NCBI RefSeq assembly: GCF_947331435.1 | Contig: NZ_CAMZOF010000005.1 | Span: forward strand, 512,657-576,656 | Length of the DNA: 64,000 nucleotides | Origin: Pelagibius sp. Alg239-R121 | GTDB taxonomy: Bacteria; Pseudomonadota; Alphaproteobacteria; Kiloniellales; Kiloniellaceae | Direction of reading: 5' to 3' | Shown here: positions 24,089-33,381 of the stretch, one piece after another | Position numbering within the stretch: the stretch's first letter is position 1 | Layout of the letters: each line of letters begins with the position of its first letter | Position numbers and translations under genes: made by a program | The notes under the pieces: generated by a model | Told to the model about the DNA's origin: nothing | Seen by the model: only the letters and a program-made list of their open reading frames with translations | Database searches by the model: none

Positions 24089-25960
24089 TTATCCCGTTTT
24101 GGCGAAGCCGGTTTCGGAGAGGCCCATATCGCTCGTCTCTGTGCAGGCAACGCCCGTGTCAGCAGTCAAGGCAATGGGATTGGGCATAGGCACGTAAACG
24201 GCCAGTTGATCTTCGCCTTCGTGGCTTTCGTTAATGTCACGGAGACAGGTGAGAAAGTTGCCTTTCGACCAGATCACCGGTTCGTCGATCAGCTTGTTTA
24301 CGAAACTCGGGTCGCGTAGGCCGTTGCGGCGCAGGCCGACGAGAAATTCCCTGAGCAGCACGAAGAGCGTTGCTTCTTCCACCAGTCGGGTCTGAGCCAA
24401 CGAAGCAATCACGTTGAAGACGTTGTTGACGATCAGGTAGTAGCCGAAGAGACGATGGCCGAGGTCATCGTCGACCGTGTTCTGCGCGTTACCACCGATC
24501 TCAGGAAGGAACTGTTTCAGTGTGTCATGGGCGCTGCTGCTATGCCCGGTGCCTTGGCAATCCCGGTAGTAGACGCGCGACGGATAGTCGTTCTCCAACA
24601 CCAGAACCGTATTTTGCTGATGCGCGCCAAACAGCAGGCCGTAGTCCGCATGAATCTGCAGGAAGGGGCCAATCGCAACCTCAAGGAAGCGGTTGAACCA
24701 TTGCAAGGCCAGGTTCTCGGGAGACTTTTCTTCGCGCTGGCTGAGGCGATGGATCAGCTCTGCAAGCCGACTGTTCTCGCCATGAGGATGGTCCTGACAA
24801 AGACCGGCGAGGACTTCTGTGTTGGTGACGGCATCGCCTCTGAAGGGATTTTGACGGAATAGAACCGCGCTCTCGCGGATCGTCTCGCCGTTGTCATCGC
24901 GCAATGCCATGTGAATAGGCTCGCTCAGAATTCCGAAGGTCGGGAAGCGATCCGAGATTTCCTGCCAGAGCGGTGTCGAAAAGAGCCGGTGGATCTGCTT
25001 TCCGCGCTCCCACTCTTTGGGCAACAGAACGCGTACCGAGTTGGTCAGGCGGACGCTGAGCGAAAACTTCAGCATATAAGGGGCGTTTGCGTTGTAGATA
25101 CTGCGCACAGACGATGTTGGTTTGAAGACTGAACCCACCTCGCCAAGATCGATAAGATCACCGTTGGCGAGCATTGCCCTGATCTTTGGCTGGGACAACA
25201 AGTGCTTTACCTGCCAGGGATGCATCGGCATCGGCAAGTGCTGCGGCGCATTTTCGATCAGGGTGAGTGCGTGTTCGGGAAACTCAAAGTCGGAAGCAAT
25301 AAGGTCCTCGAGAGCCTGCCGAAGGGGCAGGTCGTTCGTCCCCTCTGCATCCAGGCGGTGCCGGTGAACCAGCATCCAACGCAAAGGAAAGGAGGTGGCG
25401 AATTCCGGCGTTAGGGCGCGGACCTCTTCATCCGTAAGCTCGTCGTGGCTTTTCGGTGTCGGATGCACCGGATGCCCCAGCAGGAGAGACTGTTCCGATT
25501 CGATAAACGTCAGCGGTTCCTTGAAGAGTCGTAGCAGGTCGTTATTCCGAAATTCGATTGAATCCGACAGGCTGTGCATGCTGTCGAGAAGCCGGCTCAA
25601 AAAGAGATTGCGCACCGCGGGTGACACCGCGCCAACGATGTCTTCTTCATGGCTGATCAAGACAGCGAGGCTCAAGAGATCGATCGGGTGTGCCGTGTCG
25701 CGAGTTGCCCCGAGAAGAAGCGGTGGCGAGAAGCTGTGCCGCCCAGCTCGGGAACAGTATTTCAAGCCGATAAAGACGGTCATGCCGAGAGAGGTGAGGG
25801 GGAGAGCCAGGAGGCCAGCATCCGCCGCCTTTTCACCCGACGACAAGATATCTGGCCGCGGCGGCGTGCGGCGGTGAACCGTCCAGTTCGAGTATTCCCG
25901 CAACAATGCGTTGAGAAATGCCGATATTGAGGGGCCGGAATTTAGGGAGATGCGCATCAT
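24089..25960 (-). CDS. iucA: IucA-type NIS siderophore synthetase
   Basis: A 623-residue NRPS-independent siderophore synthetase, first gene of the operon. Family landmarks are EQSLLLGHPVHPTPKS (ATP and citrate contacts), MPMHPWQVKHLL, FKPTSSVRSIY, VRLTNSVRVLLPKEW and, near the C-terminus, HADYGLLFGAHQQNTVLVL with YYRDCQGTG. It probably performs the first condensation of the hydroxamate with citrate. Two adjacent ATGs (25960, 25957) are possible starts. A Fur-box-like palindrome lies 41 bases upstream, in the shared promoter region with the divergent MFS gene. Confidence 0.9.
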   Translation of the reverse strand: MMRISLNSGPSISAFLNALLREYSNWTVHRRTPPRPDILSSGEKAADAGLLALPLTSLGMTVFIGLKYCSRAGRHSFSPPLLLGATRDTAHPIDLLSLAVLISHEEDIVGAVSPAVRNLFLSRLLDSMHSLSDSIEFRNNDLLRLFKEPLTFIESEQSLLLGHPVHPTPKSHDELTDEEVRALTPEFATSFPLRWMLVHRHRLDAEGTNDLPLRQALEDLIASDFEFPEHALTLIENAPQHLPMPMHPWQVKHLLSQPKIRAMLANGDLIDLGEVGSVFKPTSSVRSIYNANAPYMLKFSLSVRLTNSVRVLLPKEWERGKQIHRLFSTPLWQEISDRFPTFGILSEPIHMALRDDNGETIRESAVLFRQNPFRGDAVTNTEVLAGLCQDHPHGENSRLAELIHRLSQREEKSPENLALQWFNRFLEVAIGPFLQIHADYGLLFGAHQQNTVLVLENDYPSRVYYRDCQGTGHSSSAHDTLKQFLPEIGGNAQNTVDDDLGHRLFGYYLIVNNVFNVIASLAQTRLVEEATLFVLLREFLVGLRRNGLRDPSFVNKLIDEPVIWSKGNFLTCLRDINESHEGEDQLAVYVPMPNPIALTADTGVACTETSDMGLSETGFAKTG

Positions 25961-26000
25961 ACAACCTGAAAAAAGATGTCGCCGATGGGCAGTTTAATAA

Positions 26001-26021
26001 TGCAAATGATTCTTATTTGCA
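26001..26021 (-). promoter_or_regulatory. Fur-box-like palindrome between iucA and the MFS exporter
   Basis: Perfect 7-bp arms TGCAAAT and ATTTGCA around GATTCTT. It matches the classic GATAATGAT-type Fur consensus in part (about 12 of 19 positions by eye) and matches the site at 19798 much better. It lies in the 123-base divergent promoter region, so it can repress iucABCD and the MFS gene together when iron is plentiful. Confidence 0.7.
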
Positions 26022-26083
26022 ATAATGAAGTTTCCTTTTTATAGTGATTTTTTCAAGGCATAGAGAACGGATATCATATTAAA

Positions 26084-27322
26084 TTGATTGAATTTTCAGG
26101 AATATCCAAACGACAAATCGATAGCTCGACGTCAATGGCTTCTACGACGATGGTGGCGCTGTGTCTGGCATTGATTGCAACCACCATCGGCCAGACGGTT
26201 CTGTTTGTTATGGTTCCCGTAATTGGCGAAATCACTAAAATCGGACTTGGCGGAATTAGCTTGGCCATAACGGCCGGTATTTTCGCGTTTACTATCGCGG
26301 CTCCAATGTGGGGACGGATCAGCGACAGCATTGGCCGGCGCAAAGTCATGCTATTTGGCTGCGCCGGTGTGGTCTTGGGACACGGGGGCGTTGCTCTGAC
26401 AGTTGAGATGGCGGCGCGTGATCTCGCAGAACCGGACCTGTCACTTGTCTTCTTGACAGCTTTCCGGCTGGTCCACGGTGTTTCAGCAGCGGCGCTCATG
26501 CCAATTGCCCAGGCCTGGGTTGCCGATATCCACGATGAGTCAGCGCATTTGTCAAAATTTGGCGTCCTGCGGCTGTCGATGACGGCAGGGCGACTCGCAG
26601 GTCCCCCCCTTGCAGCCGTCCTGATGCTTCTGGCGCCATTGACCCCTATCTACTTCCTCTGTGTTTTCGCGTTGGCCGCTTTTTTCCTTGTATCGATGTG
26701 CAGTGACCCGGAAAAGCGGCGGACAGCGGAACAATCGTCAAGCGGCAGCTCAACTACTGTTGCCGTTCCCCTGCTGCTTGCCGTTGTGGTCCTGCTGTCG
26801 CTAATGGTTGGACAGCTTCAGTTCACGATGGGACCTCACGTACAGGTGCGCCTAGGTCTTGATGCCGTCCACGCCAGCCAGTTTGTTGGGTTGCTCCTGA
26901 CCGCCGCCGCCCTAGCGGCCCTGGCGGTTCAGGTCTTTGTGGTCAAGCACTTGCGGGATTGCGCACTCGGCACCCTGGTGGCCTCGAGTATGATTGCGAG
27001 TGGCGCAGTTGTGCTTGTGTTCTGGGGTGAGGCCCGTTTGCTGTTCGTCTTGGGGGCAATATTTGCGGGCACGGCCATGGCTGCCGCCCTGCCGGCCTGT
27101 GCAGCCCTTATCTCGGTGTCGGCAGCCCGGGATCGTCTTGGCAGGGTGATGGGCGCGTTCGGCTCAGCACAAACCATTGGCTACGCCATCGGCGCTGCCT
27201 TGGGCGGCCTCTACGATATTGCTCCTATGGTTTCTTTCGGTTTTTCGTTCTGCGCGCCGTTTATGGCTTTGCTGGTAACCTGCATTTTCGCGACGACCAA
27301 AAATCCCCTGTGTAAAATCTGA
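26084..27322 (+). CDS. MFS transporter, probable siderophore exporter
   Basis: A 412-residue twelve-helix permease of the drug:H+ antiporter type: the loop 2-3 motif MWGRISDSIGRRKVM, LVHGVSAAALMPIAQAWVAD in helix 4-5, and AGRLAGPPLAAVLM in helix 5. It is divergent from iucA with a shared Fur-box-like site, the same placement as shiF beside iucABCD in enterobacteria. Export of newly made siderophore is the likely job. Start uncertain: TTG 26084 gives a 17-residue lead before ATG 26135, which is nearer the first helix; neither has a clear ribosome-binding site. Confidence 0.82.
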   Translation: MIEFSGISKRQIDSSTSMASTTMVALCLALIATTIGQTVLFVMVPVIGEITKIGLGGISLAITAGIFAFTIAAPMWGRISDSIGRRKVMLFGCAGVVLGHGGVALTVEMAARDLAEPDLSLVFLTAFRLVHGVSAAALMPIAQAWVADIHDESAHLSKFGVLRLSMTAGRLAGPPLAAVLMLLAPLTPIYFLCVFALAAFFLVSMCSDPEKRRTAEQSSSGSSTTVAVPLLLAVVVLLSLMVGQLQFTMGPHVQVRLGLDAVHASQFVGLLLTAAALAALAVQVFVVKHLRDCALGTLVASSMIASGAVVLVFWGEARLLFVLGAIFAGTAMAAALPACAALISVSAARDRLGRVMGAFGSAQTIGYAIGAALGGLYDIAPMVSFGFSFCAPFMALLVTCIFATTKNPLCKI

Positions 27323-27531
27323 TCGTTGACACGCCTGCGCGCGCTGAGCGTCTAACACCCGTAGTACCAGAGTCTTTTTAACGTCGATGAAAGGTGTTTT
27401 TTACTACCGACTGACACTGCACCTTTGAGAAGCAAGTACAGTGATTTCCTATGAAGATTGTCAATTCGCCGATGAACAACTACTGGTTTTGTCCGTGAAG
27501 TCAGCATTCGTCGAGTTCGTCGTCGAAGCTA

Positions 27532-28338
27532 CTACTCTGCGGCCAACCCATTGAATATAGGATCGAGCTTCAATTCACTGGTCAGATCTTTTGCGGCCTG
27601 GATAAGGACGTCCCGATACATCGGAAAATTGGATTGGGCGTCCTGCTTGGGCGCAATGAGGCAAACAGTCGCTACGCAGTGTCCATTGCTTTCATTGATG
27701 GGAGCCGCGAAACAGTGTGTGTAAGTGTCGGCTACACTGTCGAAAGAAAAAAACCCCTCTGCATGGGCAGCTCGAATGCTCGTAATATAGTCCGATTTGT
27801 CCAGGTGCGTGCCGTCGGGCAGTACAAAGTCCTCATCAGGAACAAACTCGAGAATTTCAGTGTCAGTCATATGTCCAAGAAGCAGACGCCCCGATGCCGT
27901 CCATGGAATTGGGATCCTTTCTCCAACGTCCGCACTGATCCTAAACTGGCGGCTCCCCTCGTTCATCATGACTACCGTATATTTATTACCGTCAATCATG
28001 CACAGTTGAGAGGTCTCGCGGGTCCTATCCGTAAGACGTTCCAGCACAGGTAGGGCCAGTCGGGTCAGGTCAAAATTATCGAGATAGCCTAAACCCCAAA
28101 AATGTAGCTTGCGCCCCAAAAAAACGCGACCTTCGTCGTCTGTGCGCTCCAGCACACCGAGGCCTGTCAGAATCCCCACTAACTCGTAAACAGACGATTT
28201 TGGTGCTTCCATGCCCACAGCGATTTCAAAAGGGCGCTTGGGCTCCTTGCCTGCGTGCAGATAATCAATAATTGCAAATGCGCGTTCCAACCCGCGGGCT
28301 CGGCTCTTTTTGGCCGGTTTGGTGTCATCATCGCGCAT
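27532..28338 (-). CDS. IclR-family transcriptional regulator
   Basis: A 268-residue regulator. The N-terminal winged helix (about residues 14-80: LERAFAIIDYLHAG, RPFEIAVGMEAPKSSVYELV, GVLERTDDEGRVFLG) is followed by the IclR effector domain (LTDRTRETSQLCMIDGNKYTVV, PIPWTASGRLLLGHM, FFSFDSVADTYTHCFAAPI). The ATG follows AAGGAA. It is the last gene of a minus-strand run with an amino-acid-type ABC importer and RidA and is the probable regulator of it. A candidate operator is the inverted repeat at 31779-31820, which contains TTCCA/TGGAA half sites of the kind IclR proteins bind. Confidence 0.9.
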   Translation of the reverse strand: MRDDDTKPAKKSRARGLERAFAIIDYLHAGKEPKRPFEIAVGMEAPKSSVYELVGILTGLGVLERTDDEGRVFLGRKLHFWGLGYLDNFDLTRLALPVLERLTDRTRETSQLCMIDGNKYTVVMMNEGSRQFRISADVGERIPIPWTASGRLLLGHMTDTEILEFVPDEDFVLPDGTHLDKSDYITSIRAAHAEGFFSFDSVADTYTHCFAAPINESNGHCVATVCLIAPKQDAQSNFPMYRDVLIQAAKDLTSELKLDPIFNGLAAE

Positions 28339-28385
28339 TTCATTTCCTTAAATATTCAGCATTCAGCCAATATAGAGCCCTGCGA

Positions 28386-28775
28386 TCAGCTTGTCTTGCG
28401 GTAAGCAATACAGTCAACTTCAACCTTGCAATCGACTACCATTGCCGACTGAACGCAGGCTCTTGCTGGTGGGTTCTCGCCAAAATACTCAGCAAACACT
28501 TTGTTAAAGCTCCAAAAATCCCTTGGATCGTCCAGCCAAACCCCGATACGCATGATATCGGCGATGGAGTAGCCGGCATTCTCCAGAATCTCTACTAAAT
28601 TTCTGATCGCCTGATGCGCCTGTGGGACGATACCCCCGTCGATCACTTCGCCACTCACCATCGGCGTCTGGCCGGACACATACAACCATCCTTCGGCTTC
28701 AGTGGCTTGGGCAAATGGCAGAACCTGCTGACCAGACCCTTTGGACTCGTTTAGACCGTGCCTCTTAATCGTCAT
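28386..28775 (-). CDS. RidA family (YjgF/YER057c/UK114) enamine/imine deaminase
   Basis: A 129-residue protein. RidA landmarks are LYVSGQTPMV, NLVEILENAGYSIADIMRIGVWL and the C-terminal PPARACVQSAMVVDCKVEVDCIAY, with the conserved Arg in PPARACVQ that binds the substrate carboxylate. These trimeric enzymes hydrolyse reactive imines/enamines made by PLP or flavin enzymes acting on amino acids. A GAGGAG ribosome-binding site overlaps the stop of the upstream ATPase gene, nine bases away, so it belongs to the ABC operon. A detoxifying step in use of the imported amino acid or amine is likely. Confidence 0.9.
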   Translation of the reverse strand: MTIKRHGLNESKGSGQQVLPFAQATEAEGWLYVSGQTPMVSGEVIDGGIVPQAHQAIRNLVEILENAGYSIADIMRIGVWLDDPRDFWSFNKVFAEYFGENPPARACVQSAMVVDCKVEVDCIAYRKTS

Positions 28776-28784
28776 GTTTTCTCC

Positions 28785-29555
28785 TCACGAAAACTTTGAG
28801 CTTTTCAGGAATGCCGCAAGCCGCTCGGATTTTGGTTGTCTAAAGAGCTGGTCAGGCGGCCCTTCTTCACCAATTCGGCCATCATCCATGAAAATCACCT
28901 TGCTTGAGACATCATGTGCGAACTGCATTTCATGGGTGACAAGCAGCATGGTCATTCCGTCTTTGGCTAGATCACGAACAACTGACAGAACCTCGTTCAC
29001 CAGTTCCGGGTCCAGTGCAGATGTCACTTCGTCAAATAGCATCAGTTGTGGGTTCATTGCGATAGCGCGCGCTATCGCGACCCTTTGTTGCTGTCCCCCT
29101 GATAGTTGCCCAGGGTAATGGTCGCGCCGAGCGAGCATGCCAACTCGTTCAAGCCATTTTTCTGCAACGGAATGCGCTTCGTCCTTTTTCATGCGCCGTG
29201 TCTTGATAAGGCCCAGCATGACATTGTGCATCGCAGTCATATGCGGAAACAGATTGAAATGCTGGAACGCCATACCGGTCATAGCGCGCTGGCGCGCAAT
29301 TTCTCTTTCGGAAAGCCGCACCCGTTTGCCATTTTTTTTTGTGTAGCCTATCTGTTCACCGGCCACCGCGACGACACCGTCCTCGTATTCTTCAAGCAGG
29401 TTTACACAACGCAACAGCGTGGTCTTTCCGGAGCCGCTGGACCCAATAAGGCTTACAACATCGCCTTGGTGCATTGTGAGGTTGATGCCTTTCAGAACTT
29501 CCAGGGCGCCAAAACGTTTGTGCAGATCTACTATTTCTAAGACCGGTGATGACAT
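28785..29555 (-). CDS. Polar amino-acid ABC transporter ATP-binding protein
   Basis: A 256-residue ATPase of the GlnQ/HisP type: Walker [15 protein letters not shown]-loop region [14 protein letters not shown], signature [15 protein letters not shown], Walker [15 protein letters not shown] and H-loop LLVTHEM. It energises the two permeases encoded just upstream. The pairing with two PAAT permeases and a PAAT binding protein in one operon is complete. Confidence 0.93.
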   Translation of the reverse strand: MSSPVLEIVDLHKRFGALEVLKGINLTMHQGDVVSLIGSSGSGKTTLLRCVNLLEEYEDGVVAVAGEQIGYTKKNGKRVRLSEREIARQRAMTGMAFQHFNLFPHMTAMHNVMLGLIKTRRMKKDEAHSVAEKWLERVGMLARRDHYPGQLSGGQQQRVAIARAIAMNPQLMLFDEVTSALDPELVNEVLSVVRDLAKDGMTMLLVTHEMQFAHDVSSKVIFMDDGRIGEEGPPDQLFRQPKSERLAAFLKSSKFS

Positions 29556-29564
29556 CTGGAAACC

Positions 29565-30227
29565 TTAGGTGGGGATTGCAATTTTTCTCTCGACAATGCG
29601 CCCGGCCTTTTCAATCACGAAATTGATCAGGAAGAAGACAAAGCCAGCAAAAAAATACAGCTCCAAGCTGAGATATGTCCGGGAGATCACTTGCTGTACG
29701 GATAGCAGCAACTCAACAACCCCGATGATCGACAGAAGCGTCGACGCTTTGACAATTTCGGTGGCCGTGTTGACCCAGGTGGGAAGGATCTGACGCAGGG
29801 CTTGTGGCAACAGCACTGAAAAGAACGTGGTCCGAAACGTCAATCCGATTGATTTTGCGGCTTCAGTCTGACCTGGCGGAATGGCTTGCAAAGCACCACG
29901 CACGATCTCTCCTACGTGCGAGCTGCAAAAGAGCATCAGCGCAAAGATGCCGGCCTGAAAGGCCGTTAGCTGGAGGCCAATCACCGAAAGGATATAGAAG
30001 CACGCCAGAATCAGCACAAAGACGGGCGTTCCGCGCAGAAAATCGGAGTAAACACGAACAAAAAACCGGACAATTCGACCGCCGTAAGACAGCAGCAACC
30101 CGACGCCAACGCCCAGAGCCGTACCAAACAGAATTGAGAGACCTGAGATTAAAAGCGTGTTGGCGATACCATCGAGGATCGGCCAGCGTGCGGCCCAAAT
30201 AGCATCAAATGCCCGAACTATTTCCAT
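29565..30227 (-). CDS. Polar amino-acid ABC transporter permease (second)
   Basis: A 220-residue inner-membrane permease with about five hydrophobic segments. The EAA loop reads EAAKSIGLTFRTTFFSVLLPQALRQILP, the contact site for the ATPase, and the N-terminus has GIANTLLISGLSILFGTALG as in HisM/GlnP-type permeases. It begins nine bases after the first permease stop and pairs with it as a heterodimer. Confidence 0.9.
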   Translation of the reverse strand: MEIVRAFDAIWAARWPILDGIANTLLISGLSILFGTALGVGVGLLLSYGGRIVRFFVRVYSDFLRGTPVFVLILACFYILSVIGLQLTAFQAGIFALMLFCSSHVGEIVRGALQAIPPGQTEAAKSIGLTFRTTFFSVLLPQALRQILPTWVNTATEIVKASTLLSIIGVVELLLSVQQVISRTYLSLELYFFAGFVFFLINFVIEKAGRIVERKIAIPT

Positions 30228-30236
30228 GGATTCGGC

Positions 30237-30899
30237 CTATCTAGGGATCGCAAGGCGTGTTTCGACTTGCCGTAGGACAGCTGCAATCACGTAGCAGGCC
30301 AATACATACATCAAGCTGGCGATCATCCAGGTTTCGATCACTCGGAATGTTTCGACATTTATCTTGCGCGCATAAAACGTAAGCTCCGGCACAGCAATGG
30401 CCGCGGCCAGCGAGGTATCCTTGAAAAGCGAGATGAAATTGTTGCTGAGAGACGGAAGCACATTCCGGAACATGACTGGAATTATGAGATTAAGCTTCGT
30501 CCCGAATTCGGTCAGTCCGATCGACAATCCTGCCTCTCGAAGGCCGGTCGGCAATGCAATGAGACCAGCCCGAAAAACCTCGGTCAGGTAGGCCCCGGAA
30601 TAAACTGAAAGCGTTACAATAAACGATTCTATCTTGCCAAAGCGGATGCCCAGCTGTGGCAAGGCGAAGAAGGTAAAAAGGATCAATACGAGAATCGGTG
30701 TATTCCGGATCGCAGAAACATAGCCTGCTGACACCCAGCGGATCGCTCTGTTTTTTGATAACATCCCGAAGGCGGCCAACAGACCAATAAAACAACCAAT
30801 GGCGATGGAGATGACTGCCAGGATCAGACCTAATCCAAGACCCGACATCAGTAGGTCAAAGTCACGCCACACCGCCGCAAAGTTGAAATTATAGTCCAT
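30237..30899 (-). CDS. Polar amino-acid ABC transporter permease (first)
   Basis: A 220-residue inner-membrane permease. Helices are visible at LLMSGLGLGLILAVISIAIGCFIGLL, YVSAIRNTPILVLILFTFFALP and near the C-terminus (TWMIASLMYVLACYVIAAVL). RNTPILV is the typical PAAT motif and the EAA loop reads REAGLSIGLTEFGTKLNLIIPVMFRNVLP. Length equals that of its partner permease, suggesting an ancient duplication. Confidence 0.9.
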   Translation of the reverse strand: MDYNFNFAAVWRDFDLLMSGLGLGLILAVISIAIGCFIGLLAAFGMLSKNRAIRWVSAGYVSAIRNTPILVLILFTFFALPQLGIRFGKIESFIVTLSVYSGAYLTEVFRAGLIALPTGLREAGLSIGLTEFGTKLNLIIPVMFRNVLPSLSNNFISLFKDTSLAAAIAVPELTFYARKINVETFRVIETWMIASLMYVLACYVIAAVLRQVETRLAIPR

Positions 30900-30926
30900 T
30901 GAAAGCCCTCGGGGAATTCGCGCCGA

Positions 30927-31760
30927 TTACTTGAATTCGACGGGGAAACCGATCTTCGGTGGTGACAGTTCTGCACCGAACCATTTTTTGAAAGATGCGG
31001 CATAGGTATTAAATTCCACCCCGGTCATTGCTTCGTGCAGAACGGAGTTCACGAAATTCAGCCAGCGTTGATCGCCTGGCTTGACTGCACAGCTGTAGCT
31101 TTGCGGGTTCCACCCATAGCCTGCATCAAGGTAGCGATCTGGATTTTGTGCTATAAACCAGCTCAGCGAGGACTGGTCGGTTGCTGCCGCTGCCGAACGC
31201 CCGGAGTTAAGCGCCTGATACATCAGATCAACGCTTTCATATTGATCAACTGAAGCTTCGGGAAGTGCGGCGTGAACCATTTCCTCTGCGTACACGTTCT
31301 GCAAAACCGACACCGTGACGTCGTCTCCTGCCGCCAGAAGCTCTGCGTGATTTGCATAGTCACCGTTGGCCATCAACATCAAGCCGACACCTTCACGGTA
31401 ATAGGGATGCGTGAATTCAACCTGCTGAGCGCGACCGGCCGTTACGGTCATGAACTGGCAAGTGACATCTACTTTGTCAGTGGCCAGATTCGGAATTCGC
31501 GCATCACCTGACTGGTTCACGAATTCGATCTTGGTCGGGTCATCAAACAGGCCCTTCGCAATCAAGCGAAGCATATCAATGTCAAAACCAACCAGTTCGT
31601 TGTTTTCGTCTTTGAAGTGCCACGGAGCGTTAGTGCTGCCCGAACCGGCGATCAAGTAACCGCGGTCCAGCACGTCCTGCAACTTGTCTGCAAGTGCGAT
31701 GCTGCCCGACGAGCAAAGAACGAGGGCGGCCATTCCGAATGTTGACAGTTTCCTCAGCAT
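30927..31760 (-). CDS. Amino-acid ABC transporter substrate-binding protein
   Basis: A 277-residue periplasmic binding protein (SBP_bac_3). Signal peptide FGMAALVLCSSGSIALA, then LQDVLDRGYLIAGSGSTNAPWHFKDENNELVGFDIDMLRLIAKGL, the standard GFDIDLxRxIA motif, and VNQSGDARIPNLATDKVDV. Strong GAGGAGG ribosome-binding site. First gene of the operon to the ABC permeases, ATPase, ridA and iclR. The sequence does not identify the amino acid. Confidence 0.92.
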   Translation of the reverse strand: MLRKLSTFGMAALVLCSSGSIALADKLQDVLDRGYLIAGSGSTNAPWHFKDENNELVGFDIDMLRLIAKGLFDDPTKIEFVNQSGDARIPNLATDKVDVTCQFMTVTAGRAQQVEFTHPYYREGVGLMLMANGDYANHAELLAAGDDVTVSVLQNVYAEEMVHAALPEASVDQYESVDLMYQALNSGRSAAAATDQSSLSWFIAQNPDRYLDAGYGWNPQSYSCAVKPGDQRWLNFVNSVLHEAMTGVEFNTYAASFKKWFGAELSPPKIGFPVEFK

Positions 31761-31778
31761 AATTTCCTCCTCATTTAT

Positions 31779-31820
31779 CTATTCCACTATTATGGACTTA
31801 AACACATTATTATGGAATAG
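31779..31820. promoter_or_regulatory. Inverted repeat upstream of the ABC operon, candidate IclR operator
   Basis: CTATTCCA (31779-31786) pairs exactly with TGGAATAG (31813-31820), separated by 26 bases that include a second TATGGA half site. It lies 19 bases upstream of the binding-protein start, over the expected promoter. IclR-type operators are often spaced TTCCA/TGGAA half sites, and the operon ends in an iclR gene. Beyond it, 31821-32136 (316 bases, towards dusA) contains no gene or other structure I can support. Confidence 0.5.
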
Positions 31821-32136
31821 AGGCTGTCTCGCTGTGATGCCTTTGTCAACAAAAACCGGATTGTGTTGACTGCAGGGGGCGGCTTGGCACCGAATACTTC
31901 GGCCGCGATGTTCACGCGGCAAAGTTTGAGCGATGCGCAACCTCGTGTGCGATACGCTTGTGCGCACCAGTTGCTCGAGGGTAGTTTTCTGATGCTTGAC
32001 GCACTTGCGCACCCTGAGGATTTGTGGGCAATAAGCTATGCGTCAGGAGGTCAAACTGGGTCTAAAGTTGCGTAGATTGCGCTAATTTCAGGCGCGAATG
32101 TTCAAGCTTTTGTGTGTCGAAGGATGTTGTAAGTAG

Positions 32137-33129
32137 TTGATAGATATTGAGAAAATGTTTTCCGTTGCGCCCATGATGGATTGGACCGACCGGCATTGCC
32201 GGGTGTTCCATAGGCAATTGACACGCCGGACTTTGCTTTACAGCGAAATGGTCCCGGCCGGTGCGATTGTGCATGGCGACAGGGATCGTTTTCTGGCGTT
32301 TGATGCCAGCGAGCATCCTGTGGCGCTGCAAGTGGGGGGCTCGGATCCGGCGGATCTGGAGCTTTGTGCAAAGGTTGCGGCCGAATATGGCTACGACGAG
32401 ATCAATCTCAATGTGGGGTGCCCGAGCGACCGGGTGCAGCGCGGCCGGTTCGGCGCCTGCTTAATGGCCGAGCCGGATCTGGTGGCCCGTTGTGTTGAAG
32501 CCATGAAGCGGGCTCCGATTGAGGTGAGCGTGAAAACCCGGATTGGGATCGACGAACGAGATTCCTATGAGGAACTCCAAGCCTTTGTCGAAGCTATTGC
32601 GGGCACCGGTTGCACGACCGTTATCGTCCATGCCCGCAAAGCTTGGTTAAGCGGCTTGAGTCCAAAGCAGAATCGCGAGGTTCCGCCGCTGCGCTACGAT
32701 GTTGTCTATCGGCTGAAACGGGACAATCCGGACCTGACCATCGTCCTGAACGGCGGCGTACAGGATCTGGATCAATCTCTCACGCATCTGGAACAGGTCG
32801 ATGGCGTCATGGTTGGACGCGCGGCTTATCAGTCGCCCTATATTCTGGCCGATGCGGACCAAACGATTTTTGGCGAAGATCGCCCAGTCGCCAGCCGCGC
32901 CGAGATCGTACTGGCACTTTTGCCCTATGCCGAGCAGCTGGCTTCTCAAGGCATCGCAATTAAGCATCTGACGCGGCACATCCTGGGGCTCTTCAACGGC
33001 GAGCCGGGCGCACGGCTTTGGCGGCGGTATCTGAGTGAGAACGCCCACCATTCCGGTGCCGGACCACAAGTTATTCTTAATGCGCTGGAGCGGGTCCACG
33101 CGGTCCAGGAAGGCCGTGCAGCAGCATGA
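32137..33129 (+). CDS. dusA: tRNA-dihydrouridine(20/20a) synthase DusA
   Basis: A 330-residue flavoenzyme that reduces U20/U20a in the tRNA D-loop. It begins with the DusA signature [17 protein letters not shown], followed by [50 protein letters not shown] (the catalytic Cys lies in NVGCPS), [27 protein letters not shown] and the FMN-phosphate motif [10 protein letters not shown]. Length is typical (about 330). Start TTG 32137 or ATG 32155; neither ribosome-binding site is strong, though AAGGA lies 12 bases before the TTG. Housekeeping gene, single cistron. Confidence 0.95.
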   Translation: MIDIEKMFSVAPMMDWTDRHCRVFHRQLTRRTLLYSEMVPAGAIVHGDRDRFLAFDASEHPVALQVGGSDPADLELCAKVAAEYGYDEINLNVGCPSDRVQRGRFGACLMAEPDLVARCVEAMKRAPIEVSVKTRIGIDERDSYEELQAFVEAIAGTGCTTVIVHARKAWLSGLSPKQNREVPPLRYDVVYRLKRDNPDLTIVLNGGVQDLDQSLTHLEQVDGVMVGRAAYQSPYILADADQTIFGEDRPVASRAEIVLALLPYAEQLASQGIAIKHLTRHILGLFNGEPGARLWRRYLSENAHHSGAGPQVILNALERVHAVQEGRAAA

Positions 33130-33381
33130 CCGGTCATTTTCGCGCTGGGAAGCACGGAGTTACTGGAAAATAATCGACTGGCACCGCAAGGACTATGTTA
33201 AGGAGACCTGTGCAAAGCTGAGCCTGGGGCTGATGTTTTTCAGGACCAAGTAGGGTTTTCTGCCGACGGCCGATATACCGTCAGTTAAGGGCGATTTTCA
33301 GGCTTACCGGTTCTACCGGCAGAGTTGCTTCGACGGCCTGACACGAGGGTAAGAGGTGCTGCAGGCACCGCGGGGATTTTT

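Noticed and set aside
27319..27345. CTGATCGTTGAC after the MFS exporter as another copy of the dispersed repeat
   Set aside because: Only the first eight to nine bases match; the T-run and the right half are absent.
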